A DNA stretch of 64,000 nucleotides from Mycolicibacterium aromaticivorans JS19b1 = JCM 16368 (GTDB lineage: Bacteria > Actinomycetota > Actinomycetes > Mycobacteriales > Mycobacteriaceae), in NCBI RefSeq assembly GCF_000559085.1, contig NZ_JALN02000003.1, forward strand, positions 62,001-126,000. Reading direction: 5' to 3'. Both the position numbers and the translations under genes were made by a program. Of this stretch, positions 43,546 to 52,249 are shown one piece after another. A model generated the notes under the pieces. It had not been told where the DNA came from, did no database searches, and saw only the letters and a program-made list of their open reading frames with translations. How positions within the stretch are numbered: the first letter of the stretch is position 1; each line of letters begins with the position of its first letter.

Positions 43546-43749
43546 ATGGATACCATGACTCCGGCCGGAGAATTCACGTGGCGAATGCACCGCGCCCCAA
43601 GGGGTTTGGCCCGCGACTGCGCGTCGGGACGGTGCATGGCTTGAACCATGTTGGCGGCAGTGCGGCTGGCCGGTAATCGTGAAACGCACGGGTGAAGCGG
43701 GTTATGTTCGATCTGGGCACTGTGAATCCTCGGACTGGCCGCGCCTCGT

Positions 43750-43788
43750 GCACAGCGTCTGCTAGCCCTGCCGGGGTGGCGCTGGTAG
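43750..43788 (+). pseudogene. Scar of the 3' end of a second HA-repeat helicase
   Basis: Twelve codons, AQRLLALPGWRW and TAG, match the last residues of the helicase at 41219 (AQRLETLPGWRW and TAG); the following bases (CGACCG) also match. The rest of the gene is missing. Confidence 0.65.
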
Positions 43789-43875
43789 CGACCGTGGTTG
43801 GCTCCGGTGGCATCTCGAAGTTACCAGCCGCGCCTTGGCGTTGCGTCGCTCGGCCAACCATCGGTTGCTGACTTG

Positions 43876-44988
43876 CTAGTCCTGGGGGTCCGGAGGCGGC
43901 TGAGGTTGGACGCGGTAGGTGCCGATGGTGGTGCCGTTGGTGGCGTCGCCTCGCGGGTACGCCCTGACCCGGATTTCCTTGCCGGACCGGTCCCTGCGGA
44001 CGTGTCCCCGAACGTTGTGCAGCGGCGATACCTTCGGGGCCCGGGTGCGGTGAGTAGGTGACTGTGTGGTTGCCACGTCGATCAGGGCGGTGCGTACGTC
44101 GGTCTGTGGCTCCGCCGGTACCCGGTACTGGCGGGGCCTGACTTCCTCCCGCGTCGCGTGCGGTTGGTTGAGGTAGGCCAGGACATCGTAAACTTGGGTG
44201 AAGGCGGCCTGCTGGTGGGAGATCCGACGGGTCCAGACTTGGTTGGCAAACTCGTCGCGTCCTGCGAAAATACCTGTGGGATCGAGCATTACGATGTCTG
44301 GCTGGTCGAAAAAGCTGATCGTCTTTTTGCCCGAGATGACCAACCATACCGCCAGGCAGTTGGTGGCGGTGGGGGTGACGTAGGCACCGACTCGGTAATG
44401 CTGCGTGCGCCATTCGATCCAAGTCTTGTCGAAGGGTGGGAACAGCACAGCGCGTGCGGGGCGAGGGACAACGTCGCTTTCAATAGTGAACGGGGTGGCG
44501 GACAAAAACGTTGATCGCAGTCCGACAAGACGTTGGATGGTTGCAGCCTCGGACCCTTCGCGGGGTTTGAACCTAGGCGTTAGTTTGGCTGGTTTGGTGC
44601 CGGCCTCGACGATAGCGAGGACCGGGAAAAGATCCGGATCCGTTCGCCTGGTGGATAATTCAGGAAGCGGTGTCACTACATCGGTTGGGTCGGGTCGAAT
44701 CTCGGGGGGTCGGGCCTCAAGTAGCCGATCTGCGTGGACCCGATCGTGCAGGCGTTTCGCCTTCGCGTATAGATCCCGGTCTGTTCTGTTGGTCAGTTCG
44801 GTGGGGCGCAGCTCGTTGACCATCGCGTCCAGGCGCCCAACGTATTCATCAGACAAGCGACCTCCGCGGTCCACGATGTCGCGCAAACCGTCAAGCGAGA
44901 TTTTCAATTGTTGCTGGCGGGTCATCAGACGGAGGTGTCGGGCCGGCTGTCGTGAGCGCCGGGGCGGTTGCGGTGCATCGGCGTCCAC
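43876..44988 (-). CDS. Hypothetical plasmid protein
   Basis: 370 residues from GTG 44988 (ATG 44925 possible, giving MTRQQQLKISLDGL). The N-terminal part is helical and charged (LDAMVNELRPTELTNRTDRD). The middle is strand-rich with TWIEWRTQHYRVGAYVTPTA, NCLAVWLVISGKKTISFFDQ. A basic C-terminus follows (PKVSPLHNVRGHVRRDRSGK, EIRVRAYPRGD), a motif seen in phage/plasmid-associated actinobacterial proteins. No enzymatic motif is seen. It is transcribed towards the decayed TA copy. Confidence 0.7.
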   Translation of the reverse strand: MDADAPQPPRRSRQPARHLRLMTRQQQLKISLDGLRDIVDRGGRLSDEYVGRLDAMVNELRPTELTNRTDRDLYAKAKRLHDRVHADRLLEARPPEIRPDPTDVVTPLPELSTRRTDPDLFPVLAIVEAGTKPAKLTPRFKPREGSEAATIQRLVGLRSTFLSATPFTIESDVVPRPARAVLFPPFDKTWIEWRTQHYRVGAYVTPTATNCLAVWLVISGKKTISFFDQPDIVMLDPTGIFAGRDEFANQVWTRRISHQQAAFTQVYDVLAYLNQPHATREEVRPRQYRVPAEPQTDVRTALIDVATTQSPTHRTRAPKVSPLHNVRGHVRRDRSGKEIRVRAYPRGDATNGTTIGTYRVQPQPPPDPQD

Positions 44989-45292
44989 CTGGCTGGCATC
45001 CCCTCTGACAGCACCCGGTGTGCGGCCCGGTCACAGTTTACGAGTTGGTGATGCGTCCGTGGCCCCCTCCGAGCTAAATCGTAGGTTCGGGTCCGCAGCG
45101 CCGAGCGTGGACTGTCGCCAGACGAACGAGACTGATTTGCTGTTGGGAAGTGAACTCGGCGATCGTTGCACAGAGAGCGCCGTTCAGCGGCGGCAATTTC
45201 TGGTGCGCTGAAGTGTCGTGATGCGTTGCTACAGTAGGTCCACCACTTGACGGATCCATTGTCATTGCGGATGCAAGAAAGGAGCGGTTGTC
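44989..45292. other. Divergent intergenic region, no gene recognised
   Basis: 304 bp between a minus-strand and a plus-strand gene; it must hold both promoters. No clear operator was seen. Confidence 0.4.
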
Positions 45293-46858
45293 GTGACGAT
45301 CACGTTCGATGCGACACGGTTGAGCTCTGCTGCAAATCAGCTGTCTAACAACGCGAACGGCTATCCCCCAGCCGTTGCGGAGCCGCCGGGCGCCGATATG
45401 ACCTCTGCATCGGCAGTGGCGCAGCTCAACGCAGCGTCCGCGGCCTTGTCTGCGGTGCTGTCGCATGGCTCAGCGGTGCGTGAGGTCGGTGCCGTCGCGT
45501 TGGCGGGGACGGCAACGCTGTTGCAGGCGCAAGACGACGCCAACGCCGCGGGGATCAGTACGGGAGTAGCGCCCAACCAGGTTGGCGGAGCGGCTGCGAT
45601 TCCCAACGTTCCCCCGCCGAACGTGCCGACTATCTCTGAGTTGCCCGCAGCCTTGGCCCCTTTGCCCGGGGAGTCACATTCACACGCCCTCTACACCGGC
45701 CCCGGCTCAGCCAGCCTGCATGCGTTCGCCGACCAGTGGGAGCAGACAGCTGCAGATCTTCGTGAGTCGGCAACATCGACGATGCAGGTTGCCGAGGCGG
45801 TCGATGCCAGTTGGCAGGACGGTCGACAGCGTGCGGGCGCCAACACTCGTCGCCACGGCGAATGGCTTTCGGAGATGAGTGAGCACGCCAGCACTTTGGT
45901 CACCCACGCGCGAACAGTCGCCCAGAGTTTCGAGATAGCCAAACAGAACACGCCCAGTCCGCATGAATTCACGCTCGCGCGCCGAGATCTGCAGCAGGCA
46001 ATGGCGCGGTTCGAGGCCAGCCGCGGCGCCAACGTCTTAGAAGTTCAGCAGAAGAGTCAGATCCTCGCGCACAAGCAGGCTGAAGCCACCGCAGCGGCGG
46101 CGAACTATCACTCGTCGACTACCAGCGGAAGCCTCTCTGGCCTAAGCAGCCAAATCAAGACGGCGCCTCCCATCGCGGCCGGCGGCAACCTGGTTCAGGC
46201 CCTGGACGCACCTCTGGCACCACCGCCGCGCCCGGAGCCCTATTTCGATCCGCGCAATCCGTTCGTAGGCGACGAGCGGTTCGGACAGTGGGTCAATGTT
46301 GTGCCCCCTCCCTATACCGGCGATACGCCCCCGGCGCCGTGGACGGGGCACCGCTCGATGGAGGACTTCCCCGGCAAGGAGCCTGCCGGTCCGTCCGGCT
46401 TTTACGTTCCCGGCGGAAAGACGTGGGTCGACGACAATGCCCCGCCCATGGCATATCTGCAGGAGCAGTACCGTTTCCGCATCTCCGGGCAGGACTACAC
46501 CCCGTTTACTCGTATGGTGAACGGTCATCAGCAGCAGTGGGTGCAATACACCTACGAGGCGCAGAAATTCACGCAACTCAACATTGCAGGGGATGCCTGG
46601 GCGTCCACCGACCCCGATGAGATTGCCCGAACCCCGGGCGGGGTCATGACCGGTGGCCTGGCCGGCATCACGCCGCCACCGAACATTGGGAGTTGGGAAC
46701 CAATTTCGTTGCCGCAGATCACCTCGCTATCTGACGCCAATCCCTCGGTCACGTACTACATTCCTAACGGATGCGGCGGCCAATTCACGTTCAGTGGCGG
46801 CGTGCCCGCAGGTATCCAACCGCCGCCCGTCATTCCCCGCATGATCGCCGGCGGTTAG
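45293..46858 (+). CDS. PPE/WXG-like (ESX-substrate-like) protein
   Basis: 521 residues. The N-terminal about 100 residues are Ala-rich helices (TITFDATRLSSAANQLSNNA). Residues about 140-260 form a long helical hairpin with HAFADQWEQTAADLRESATS and SWQDGRQRAGANTRRHGEWL, resembling the W-x-G-type hairpin of PPE/Esp substrates of type VII secretion. A Pro-rich linker and a C-terminal strand-rich domain (WVNVVPPPYTGDTPPAPWTG, YYIPNGCGGQFTFSGG) follow. GTG 45293 follows AAAGGAG. No ESX machinery is present in the window. The assignment to secretion is inferred. Confidence 0.6.
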   Translation: MTITFDATRLSSAANQLSNNANGYPPAVAEPPGADMTSASAVAQLNAASAALSAVLSHGSAVREVGAVALAGTATLLQAQDDANAAGISTGVAPNQVGGAAAIPNVPPPNVPTISELPAALAPLPGESHSHALYTGPGSASLHAFADQWEQTAADLRESATSTMQVAEAVDASWQDGRQRAGANTRRHGEWLSEMSEHASTLVTHARTVAQSFEIAKQNTPSPHEFTLARRDLQQAMARFEASRGANVLEVQQKSQILAHKQAEATAAAANYHSSTTSGSLSGLSSQIKTAPPIAAGGNLVQALDAPLAPPPRPEPYFDPRNPFVGDERFGQWVNVVPPPYTGDTPPAPWTGHRSMEDFPGKEPAGPSGFYVPGGKTWVDDNAPPMAYLQEQYRFRISGQDYTPFTRMVNGHQQQWVQYTYEAQKFTQLNIAGDAWASTDPDEIARTPGGVMTGGLAGITPPPNIGSWEPISLPQITSLSDANPSVTYYIPNGCGGQFTFSGGVPAGIQPPPVIPRMIAGG

Positions 46859-47170
46859 GCGAGTCGCGGATTTTTTCGTGTGTGGCGTCGCCCGAACCGT
46901 TGCACCGTCAGCAGCGCGAAACCCCCGCCCTCGCCGCAATGAGCACACGCCACGACGGACCGCCCGTAAGCCACGAAGTCCGTATTGCACTGTTGCCCAT
47001 CTCTGTGCGGCGCCATTCCGGCCGCCGCGCCGCGCCCACACGCGCACAAAACGACCCACCGCCGGACCTATTCCACTAGCGTTCCCCCCATGCGCGATGG
47101 CGAAGGGCGCACCGGCTTGGTCCGACGAATCCTATGGGGCCAAAGCGCACGAAAGACGAAGGTGGACAAC
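46859..47170. other. Intergenic stretch, no gene recognised
   Basis: 312 bp. The downstream membrane-protein frame is open back to 46985, but the early part is Pro/Arg-rich and unlikely to be translated. Confidence 0.4.
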
Positions 47171-47962
47171 GTGACTGACCGGTCCGGCGAACAGGCATCA
47201 GCTGGCGCTCACCGAGGCCCCCATCCCCTGCTGACCTTCGCTGCGTCCATCATCGTTGCGCTAGCTGGCGGCGGCCTGGCCGGCGCAGTGACGTCCTACT
47301 TCCAGAATCAGGAGAAGATCACCGCAGATCGTCAGCAGTCCATCGACGAGTTTCGGCGCGCCCAGCAGCGGGACCAGTATTCGGCGATCCTGCAGCAAGC
47401 AACGCGACTTGCCAATGCCGCCGACTTCTCCATCTCCGCCGCCGCAGCCGGAATGCTGTCATTCTCCCCGACGCTGTCGGACAAGAACATCTACTCGCCT
47501 CCTGACACTAAGAGTGACCCCAGCACCGGCCCATTCACGGGCCCCCAATACTCGGGCGGCCCCTTCACTGCGACCGAGTACTACGCCCAAAACTTCGGCA
47601 TCAGCAACACCAACCACTACAACAATCCGTACAGCGGCGGCTCGTGGCAGGATGCCTACACCGCGCTCGATCAAGCAATCTCCAACGCTGCTATCGCGGC
47701 TAACACCAAGACCCTCGACTACGCCCGGGCCCTGCGGGACAAGTACCGTGACAACTACTTTCAGAGGGTGATGCAAAATATCGAGTCCATCCGCAGAAGC
47801 TACCCCGACCCAAAGCCCGACCCGACCGTCCTCGCAAACGCCTTAGTGGGTGTACCTAAGGCAACCCCGACGCTGGCCGAGCTAGTGCTCCTCAACAAGA
47901 CAGTTGACGAACTAACCGCAGGGTTTACCACCTCCGCGGCGTCGGACCTCCATTTGAATTGA
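47171..47962 (+). CDS. Single-pass membrane protein of unknown function
   Basis: About 263 residues. One membrane helix near the N-terminus (LLTFAASIIVALAGGGLAGA) is followed by a long polar part: a helix EKITADRQQSIDEFRRAQQR, a Tyr/Asn/Gly-rich middle and a helical C-terminus. GTG 47171 follows AAGG at normal spacing; ATG 47090 is in frame. No family recognised. It follows the PPE-like gene on the same strand and may be in a functional group with it. Confidence 0.6.
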   Translation: MTDRSGEQASAGAHRGPHPLLTFAASIIVALAGGGLAGAVTSYFQNQEKITADRQQSIDEFRRAQQRDQYSAILQQATRLANAADFSISAAAAGMLSFSPTLSDKNIYSPPDTKSDPSTGPFTGPQYSGGPFTATEYYAQNFGISNTNHYNNPYSGGSWQDAYTALDQAISNAAIAANTKTLDYARALRDKYRDNYFQRVMQNIESIRRSYPDPKPDPTVLANALVGVPKATPTLAELVLLNKTVDELTAGFTTSAASDLHLN

Positions 47963-48110
47963 CCCACCCCCAGCCGACACCGAGTGCTTGGACGCGGCGC
48001 TCGGGGCCGACTCCCATTTCGGGAGTGAGACCCCCGCTGACGCCAAACCGAACGTACTAACGCGCACAAACATGTGCGATGTTGGGACGTGTTAGCTGTA
48101 GGGTGTGCGC

Positions 48111-49496
48111 ATGGGTTCGGGCACTCCAAACACACCAGCCTTCGCCAACTTCTTGCAGGAGACGCGCGACTACTTTCGGTTCAGCCAACAGAAGGTCGCC
48201 GACGCGGGCGGCCCTCACCGCCAGCTGCAGGCCGCCCTGGAAAAGGGCGAGGAGCCCGAAGCGAGCTCCGGGGTGCTGCTCATGTTCGATCAGGCCTATG
48301 GCTGGCCACGCGGATACACCCAGGCGGTTGCCGAACTCGGGGTGTATCAGCAGACGTTCGATCAGCCACCGGCCTTGGCCGGCGACGAGCACGACCGTAG
48401 GGCTTTTTTGGACTATCGCGGCCAACCCGAGCACACCGTCGGGCATGCGACCAAGACGTTCGCCGCGCTGTACCGCAACGCCGACCATGATTCACGGACA
48501 GGAGCAGCGTATCTGGGCTTCTTTTCCGACACAGGTCAGCCGTGCTACCTCGACGGTCCAGTGTTGACGAACGTGGGCTTCAATGTCCTCTATCCCATGC
48601 TGCTGTCCCGCCACGGAATCACGACGATCGACATCCATGTCACCGACGACGAAACACTGGACAAGCTACGTTTTCTGACCTCTGGAGAGATGGCTGAGGG
48701 CGTCGGACACAACAAGGTGCACTGGTACCGGATCGGCACCAACCGCTCAGCCCTGGGCTCTGCATCGACGATCGCCATCGACCCCCTCGCTGGGATCACC
48801 ACGCTCAGCGCTGCCAAACTACTGGCGGCAGAGCTGCTGCGGCTCCGTCCGCATGTGCCCACGACACCATTGCAAGCCGGCTACACCTTCCTTGCCGTGG
48901 TCGCCTTCGGCGAAGACACCTTCACCACCTTGACGGAGCTAAAACGTCAAGGCACAGACCTCAAGGCGCGAGAATTCGCCGCCCGATTCGCCGAGTTTTG
49001 GGAGAAGTTCTACGACCCTCAAGCAGGGCCCGACGTCGCCGAGCCCGACCGGTACGCCTGCGATCTTCTCAGCGGTGTCATGTTCGCCCGGAGCAACGGG
49101 ATGGAGATGAGCATCGGCGACTACAGCGGGCGACAATACCCGCGGTATGACTTCGCGCGCACCGTCAGCCAGGGTTCACTGATGGCGTCCGACCGCCCCC
49201 CGGCGATCATCATCTACGACGGGCACCATGCTCCAGAGCTACCCACAGTTCAGTCCCTGCAATGGCCGACAACTGCGCTCACCTTCTACAAGGTCGACCT
49301 CGGATCGACCGGAGTCCCCCACCCCAGCGTGGGCAACTACCCCTACATGCGAGTAGGAATCACCTCTGCCGACGATCGAGCGGTCGTCGCTCACCGCGAC
49401 CCAAAGACCGTGGGAACGCTGACGAATTACGTTGGCGGTCAGGCCATCTACTGCACCGGAAATAGCGCGCACCGCGTGTGGATTCCCGAGCGATAA
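48111..49496 (+). CDS. Hypothetical protein with N-terminal XRE-like helix-turn-helix
   Basis: 461 residues. Residues about 8-70 (FANFLQETRDYFRFSQQKVA, GGPHRQLQAALEKGEEPEAS) have the helix pattern of an XRE-type DNA-binding domain and resemble the HTH units in the regulator at 58.7 kb. The remaining about 390 residues form a large unknown alpha/beta domain (ITTIDIHVTDDETLDKLRFL, VAFGEDTFTTLTELKRQGTD). GTG 48105 is an alternative start. It lies directly upstream of the Ser/Thr kinase. Function unknown. Confidence 0.65.
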   Translation: MGSGTPNTPAFANFLQETRDYFRFSQQKVADAGGPHRQLQAALEKGEEPEASSGVLLMFDQAYGWPRGYTQAVAELGVYQQTFDQPPALAGDEHDRRAFLDYRGQPEHTVGHATKTFAALYRNADHDSRTGAAYLGFFSDTGQPCYLDGPVLTNVGFNVLYPMLLSRHGITTIDIHVTDDETLDKLRFLTSGEMAEGVGHNKVHWYRIGTNRSALGSASTIAIDPLAGITTLSAAKLLAAELLRLRPHVPTTPLQAGYTFLAVVAFGEDTFTTLTELKRQGTDLKAREFAARFAEFWEKFYDPQAGPDVAEPDRYACDLLSGVMFARSNGMEMSIGDYSGRQYPRYDFARTVSQGSLMASDRPPAIIIYDGHHAPELPTVQSLQWPTTALTFYKVDLGSTGVPHPSVGNYPYMRVGITSADDRAVVAHRDPKTVGTLTNYVGGQAIYCTGNSAHRVWIPER

Positions 49497-49568
49497 CAGC
49501 GGACATGCACAGGGATCGCTACGTTTCACGTCCAATGGTGGGCAACACCGCCGGTGGGAGGTTTGCAG

Positions 49569-51077
49569 GTGAGTGAACCTGAGTCGGTGCCCGATCGGCC
49601 TGAGGAAATTGGCGGCTACCGCATCGACCGCGTTTTGGGTCGAGGCGGTATGAGCGTGGTCTATCTAGGCTGGCATCCGACGTTCGGTCAGTGGGCGGCG
49701 CTCAAGGTGCTCCCCCAGGCGCTGGCTGGTAATCCCGCGGTTCGCGCTCGCTTCGAGCAGGAGGGTGAGACTACTGCTCGGCTGGCGCATCCGAACGTCG
49801 TGGCGATTTACGCGCGCGGCGAGACGCAGGACGGTCAGTTGTGGATTGCGATGCAGTACGTCGAGGGCACCACTGCCGAGGCCGCGGTCCAGGACGGTGC
49901 CATGACCCCTGCCCGTGCCCTGGGAGTGATCAGCGAGGTGGCCGAGGTCCTGGATTACGCCCACAGGTGCGGGGTTGTTCATCAGGACGTCAAGCCGTCC
50001 AACATCTTGCTCGGTGAGCGTTCCGACGGCCGCGAGAGGATTGTGCTGGCCGACTTCGGAGCAGCCGTGATCCTGTCGACGACGGCTGAGCGCGAGCCTG
50101 GCGGCGCGCTCGTGGCGAGTTTTGCCTACACCGCACCGGAAGTGATTACCGGTGAGACCGCGATCGACGGGCGCGCCGATGTGTATTCCTTGGCGTGCAC
50201 GTTCTTTCGGCTCGTGACCGGCTCGGTCCCGTTTCCTGGGCATTCCACGGCCGCGGCCATGGCCAACGCCCATGTGGAGCAGGCCGCCCCGCCGATATCA
50301 GAGCTCGCGCCCTGGGCCCCTGCGGCCCTCGACGAGGTGGTGTCCAAGGCGCTGGCCAAACGTCCCGAGGATCGCTACGCCACAGCCGGTGAGTTCGCGG
50401 CGGCGGCTACGCGAGCGTTGAGCCCCTCCCCCCGTCCATCACCGACTCCCCCGACTCTGCCCCCGCGTGTCTCAGTGACACCGGCCCCATTCAGCAGTCC
50501 GGTTCGCCGGGTGTCCAGGCGGTCGATGATCGTGGCCGGCGCGGCGGTGGCTGTTCTCCTCGCAGCGGTACTGGTCTGGCTGACCGTGTCCGGCTCCGAC
50601 GACGACGTGGTGGCGGCGGGGCCTGCCCCGACGACGCGCACCTCAGCGCCGCCACCGCGGAAGATCGTGCTGCCCAATGGATATCTACCCGGAGTGTGTA
50701 CCCCGGGTGAACCCACCGACCCTGGCACCGAGGTCATCATGAGCTGCGGGCCTAACCAAGATCCTGGCGGCCCGATCTCAGGGACGTATTCGTTGGCGCG
50801 CGACGCATCAGCACTGCAGGCGACGCTGGCGCGGGTCATCGCCACCGCAACAACCGTCGTGTGTCCGGGCAACATGCAGTCCCCTGGGCCGTGGCGTCGA
50901 CTCGCCGATCCTGCCACGCCGAAAGGCACACTCTTTTGCGGCATCGCCGCCGATGGACGGCCGCTGATCGCCTGGACGTTTGACCCGGACCGGTTTCTGG
51001 CTGTGGTCGAATCGGTGCCGACGCCTGATGGAGCGGCGCTCAATAACCTCTATGCATGGTGGGCGTCGCACTCTTAG
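49569..51077 (+). CDS. Ser/Thr protein kinase (PknB/PknF-like), membrane-anchored
   Basis: 502 residues. The kinase domain runs over about 15-280: Gly loop LGRGGMSVVYLG, Lys in AALKVLP, catalytic loop GVVHQDVKPSNILL (Gln in place of the usual Arg of HRD), DFG in LADFGAAV, and an activation segment SFAYTAPEV. A Pro-rich linker, one membrane helix (MIVAGAAVAVLLAAVLVWLT) and an about 150-residue outer domain with four Cys (GVCTPG, IMSCGP, VVCPG, LFCGIA) follow. GTG 49569 has GGGAGG 7 nt upstream. The non-RD loop suggests activation-loop-independent control. Targets unknown. Confidence 0.9.
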   Translation: MSEPESVPDRPEEIGGYRIDRVLGRGGMSVVYLGWHPTFGQWAALKVLPQALAGNPAVRARFEQEGETTARLAHPNVVAIYARGETQDGQLWIAMQYVEGTTAEAAVQDGAMTPARALGVISEVAEVLDYAHRCGVVHQDVKPSNILLGERSDGRERIVLADFGAAVILSTTAEREPGGALVASFAYTAPEVITGETAIDGRADVYSLACTFFRLVTGSVPFPGHSTAAAMANAHVEQAAPPISELAPWAPAALDEVVSKALAKRPEDRYATAGEFAAAATRALSPSPRPSPTPPTLPPRVSVTPAPFSSPVRRVSRRSMIVAGAAVAVLLAAVLVWLTVSGSDDDVVAAGPAPTTRTSAPPPRKIVLPNGYLPGVCTPGEPTDPGTEVIMSCGPNQDPGGPISGTYSLARDASALQATLARVIATATTVVCPGNMQSPGPWRRLADPATPKGTLFCGIAADGRPLIAWTFDPDRFLAVVESVPTPDGAALNNLYAWWASHS

Positions 51078-51709
51078 TGGGAATGTCCAGCGCCAATTGC
51101 TGGTTGCGACGCCAACGCGGGCGCCTGCTGTTGACCTGAGAGCAGGGGGTGCAAGCGGATGTCGTTGACCCAGGCCGGTCCGTGTAGAGCTCGAGCAGAC
51201 CACAGCGCGATCGCCACGGTGGCCGGGCCCGCCAGCTGAAGCGGTACGCACCGCTCACCGTAGGCGAAGGTCACTGTGCGCGAAGGCAAGTCAGGATAGA
51301 ACTCGCTGACGTAGCCGAACCAGAAGTCGATGAACGTGCCGTCGGAGCGACTGCACATCAGCCTCTCGTCGGTGACGATGACCGTGCAGGGGTGCTGTTC
51401 GCGCCACTGCGGGACCTCATCACGCTCGGCTTGCTTGCGGCGTCGACTGTTGGTGATCCCTTGCGCCGCGAGCATTCCGGCCATCAGTAGCGGGCTACCC
51501 ATGACGAAGGTCGAGGATCGCTGGTAGCTTCCGTCGCCGGCCACAAGCCGGCTGGAGATCGCGGTAGTGCAGAGCCGGGCGTGCTCGTCGGGGCCCAAGA
51601 TTGGGCCGTACACGGCGATCGACGGGGCCGGTCGACCGGAGGCCAACGCCACCGCGCACCCCCGGGCATACTCCCACCACGGGTCGCGGACAACGAGTTC
51701 TACGCTCAT
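51074..51709 (-). CDS. Hypothetical protein
   Basis: 211 residues from ATG 51709 (the frame is open to 51775). It begins MSVELVVRDPWWEYARGCAV, has a short hydrophobic segment (FVMGSPLLMAGMLAA) and a C-terminal domain of strands (PCTVIVTDERLMCSRSDGTF, IDFWFGYVSEFYPDL) that looks PH-like. Similar proteins are common in mycobacteria without known role. It converges on the kinase gene, the stops overlapping by 4 bp. Confidence 0.7.
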   Translation of the reverse strand: MSVELVVRDPWWEYARGCAVALASGRPAPSIAVYGPILGPDEHARLCTTAISSRLVAGDGSYQRSSTFVMGSPLLMAGMLAAQGITNSRRRKQAERDEVPQWREQHPCTVIVTDERLMCSRSDGTFIDFWFGYVSEFYPDLPSRTVTFAYGERCVPLQLAGPATVAIALWSARALHGPAWVNDIRLHPLLSGQQQAPALASQPAIGAGHSH

Positions 51710-51755
51710 CTGATCATCACCATCCCAGCCGTCGAGCGATCTGAATAGCGGGAGA

Positions 51756-51968
51756 CTAGCGCCGGGGTACGACAAGCTGTGGCGGCGTCACGGGCAGCGT
51801 CCACGTCGCGGGAGAATGCTCGATGAACATCAGAGGCAGGGGGGGAAAGCCGTCCGGCCCGTGACGCCGCTCCCACGCTAACACCGCGCCGGGACAGTTT
51901 TTGGCGATCTCGACGCCAGCGATCGAGGCGCCGACGTGAACGGTCCGAGAACGTGGCGCGGTGTTCAC
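51756..51968 (-). CDS. Small hypothetical protein
   Basis: 70 residues from GTG 51968, 8 nt behind GAAGG: MNTAPRSRTVHVGASIAGVE, IAKNCPGAVLAWERRHGPDG and a Pro-rich end TWTLPVTPPQLVVPRR. Composition is better than on the other strand. Unknown family. It precedes the gene starting at 51709 on the same strand and may share its transcript. Confidence 0.45.
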   Translation of the reverse strand: MNTAPRSRTVHVGASIAGVEIAKNCPGAVLAWERRHGPDGFPPLPLMFIEHSPATWTLPVTPPQLVVPRR

Positions 51969-52249
51969 GCCCGCTGCCTTCACTCCCCCGAACCGGGGCG
52001 ATGGTGGTCGCTCTGGCGAGGCGCACGAGCGCTGCTGCTGACACTTCCATGCCCTCTCCCCCATCGCAGTTCGATCCCACGGTCACATCTCGGTGTAAGG
52101 CCGGCGTCGGAGCTGCTAGATCGACGACCTTGATCATCGATGGTACACCCATTGCATTATCAGATGTTCTCGTGTTGCATGATTTGACTTTTTCAGCCAT
52201 GTCGATCCGGGCCGCTCTGTCGGGAGTGCGGTGCTTGCGGGCGTCCGGG

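Larger units (their letters stand above)
42992..43725 (+). repeat. Direct repeat B (decayed copy of the TA-helicase leader region)
   Basis: Diverged duplicate of 37495-38215, followed by a scar of the helicase 3' end at 43750. It indicates duplication of the whole TA-helicase module followed by deletion of the second helicase. Confidence 0.8.

Noticed and set aside
45074..45466. Minus-strand frame overlapping the start of the PPE-like gene
   Set aside because: Arg/His-rich shadow with no domain; the plus-strand gene has a good ribosome site.
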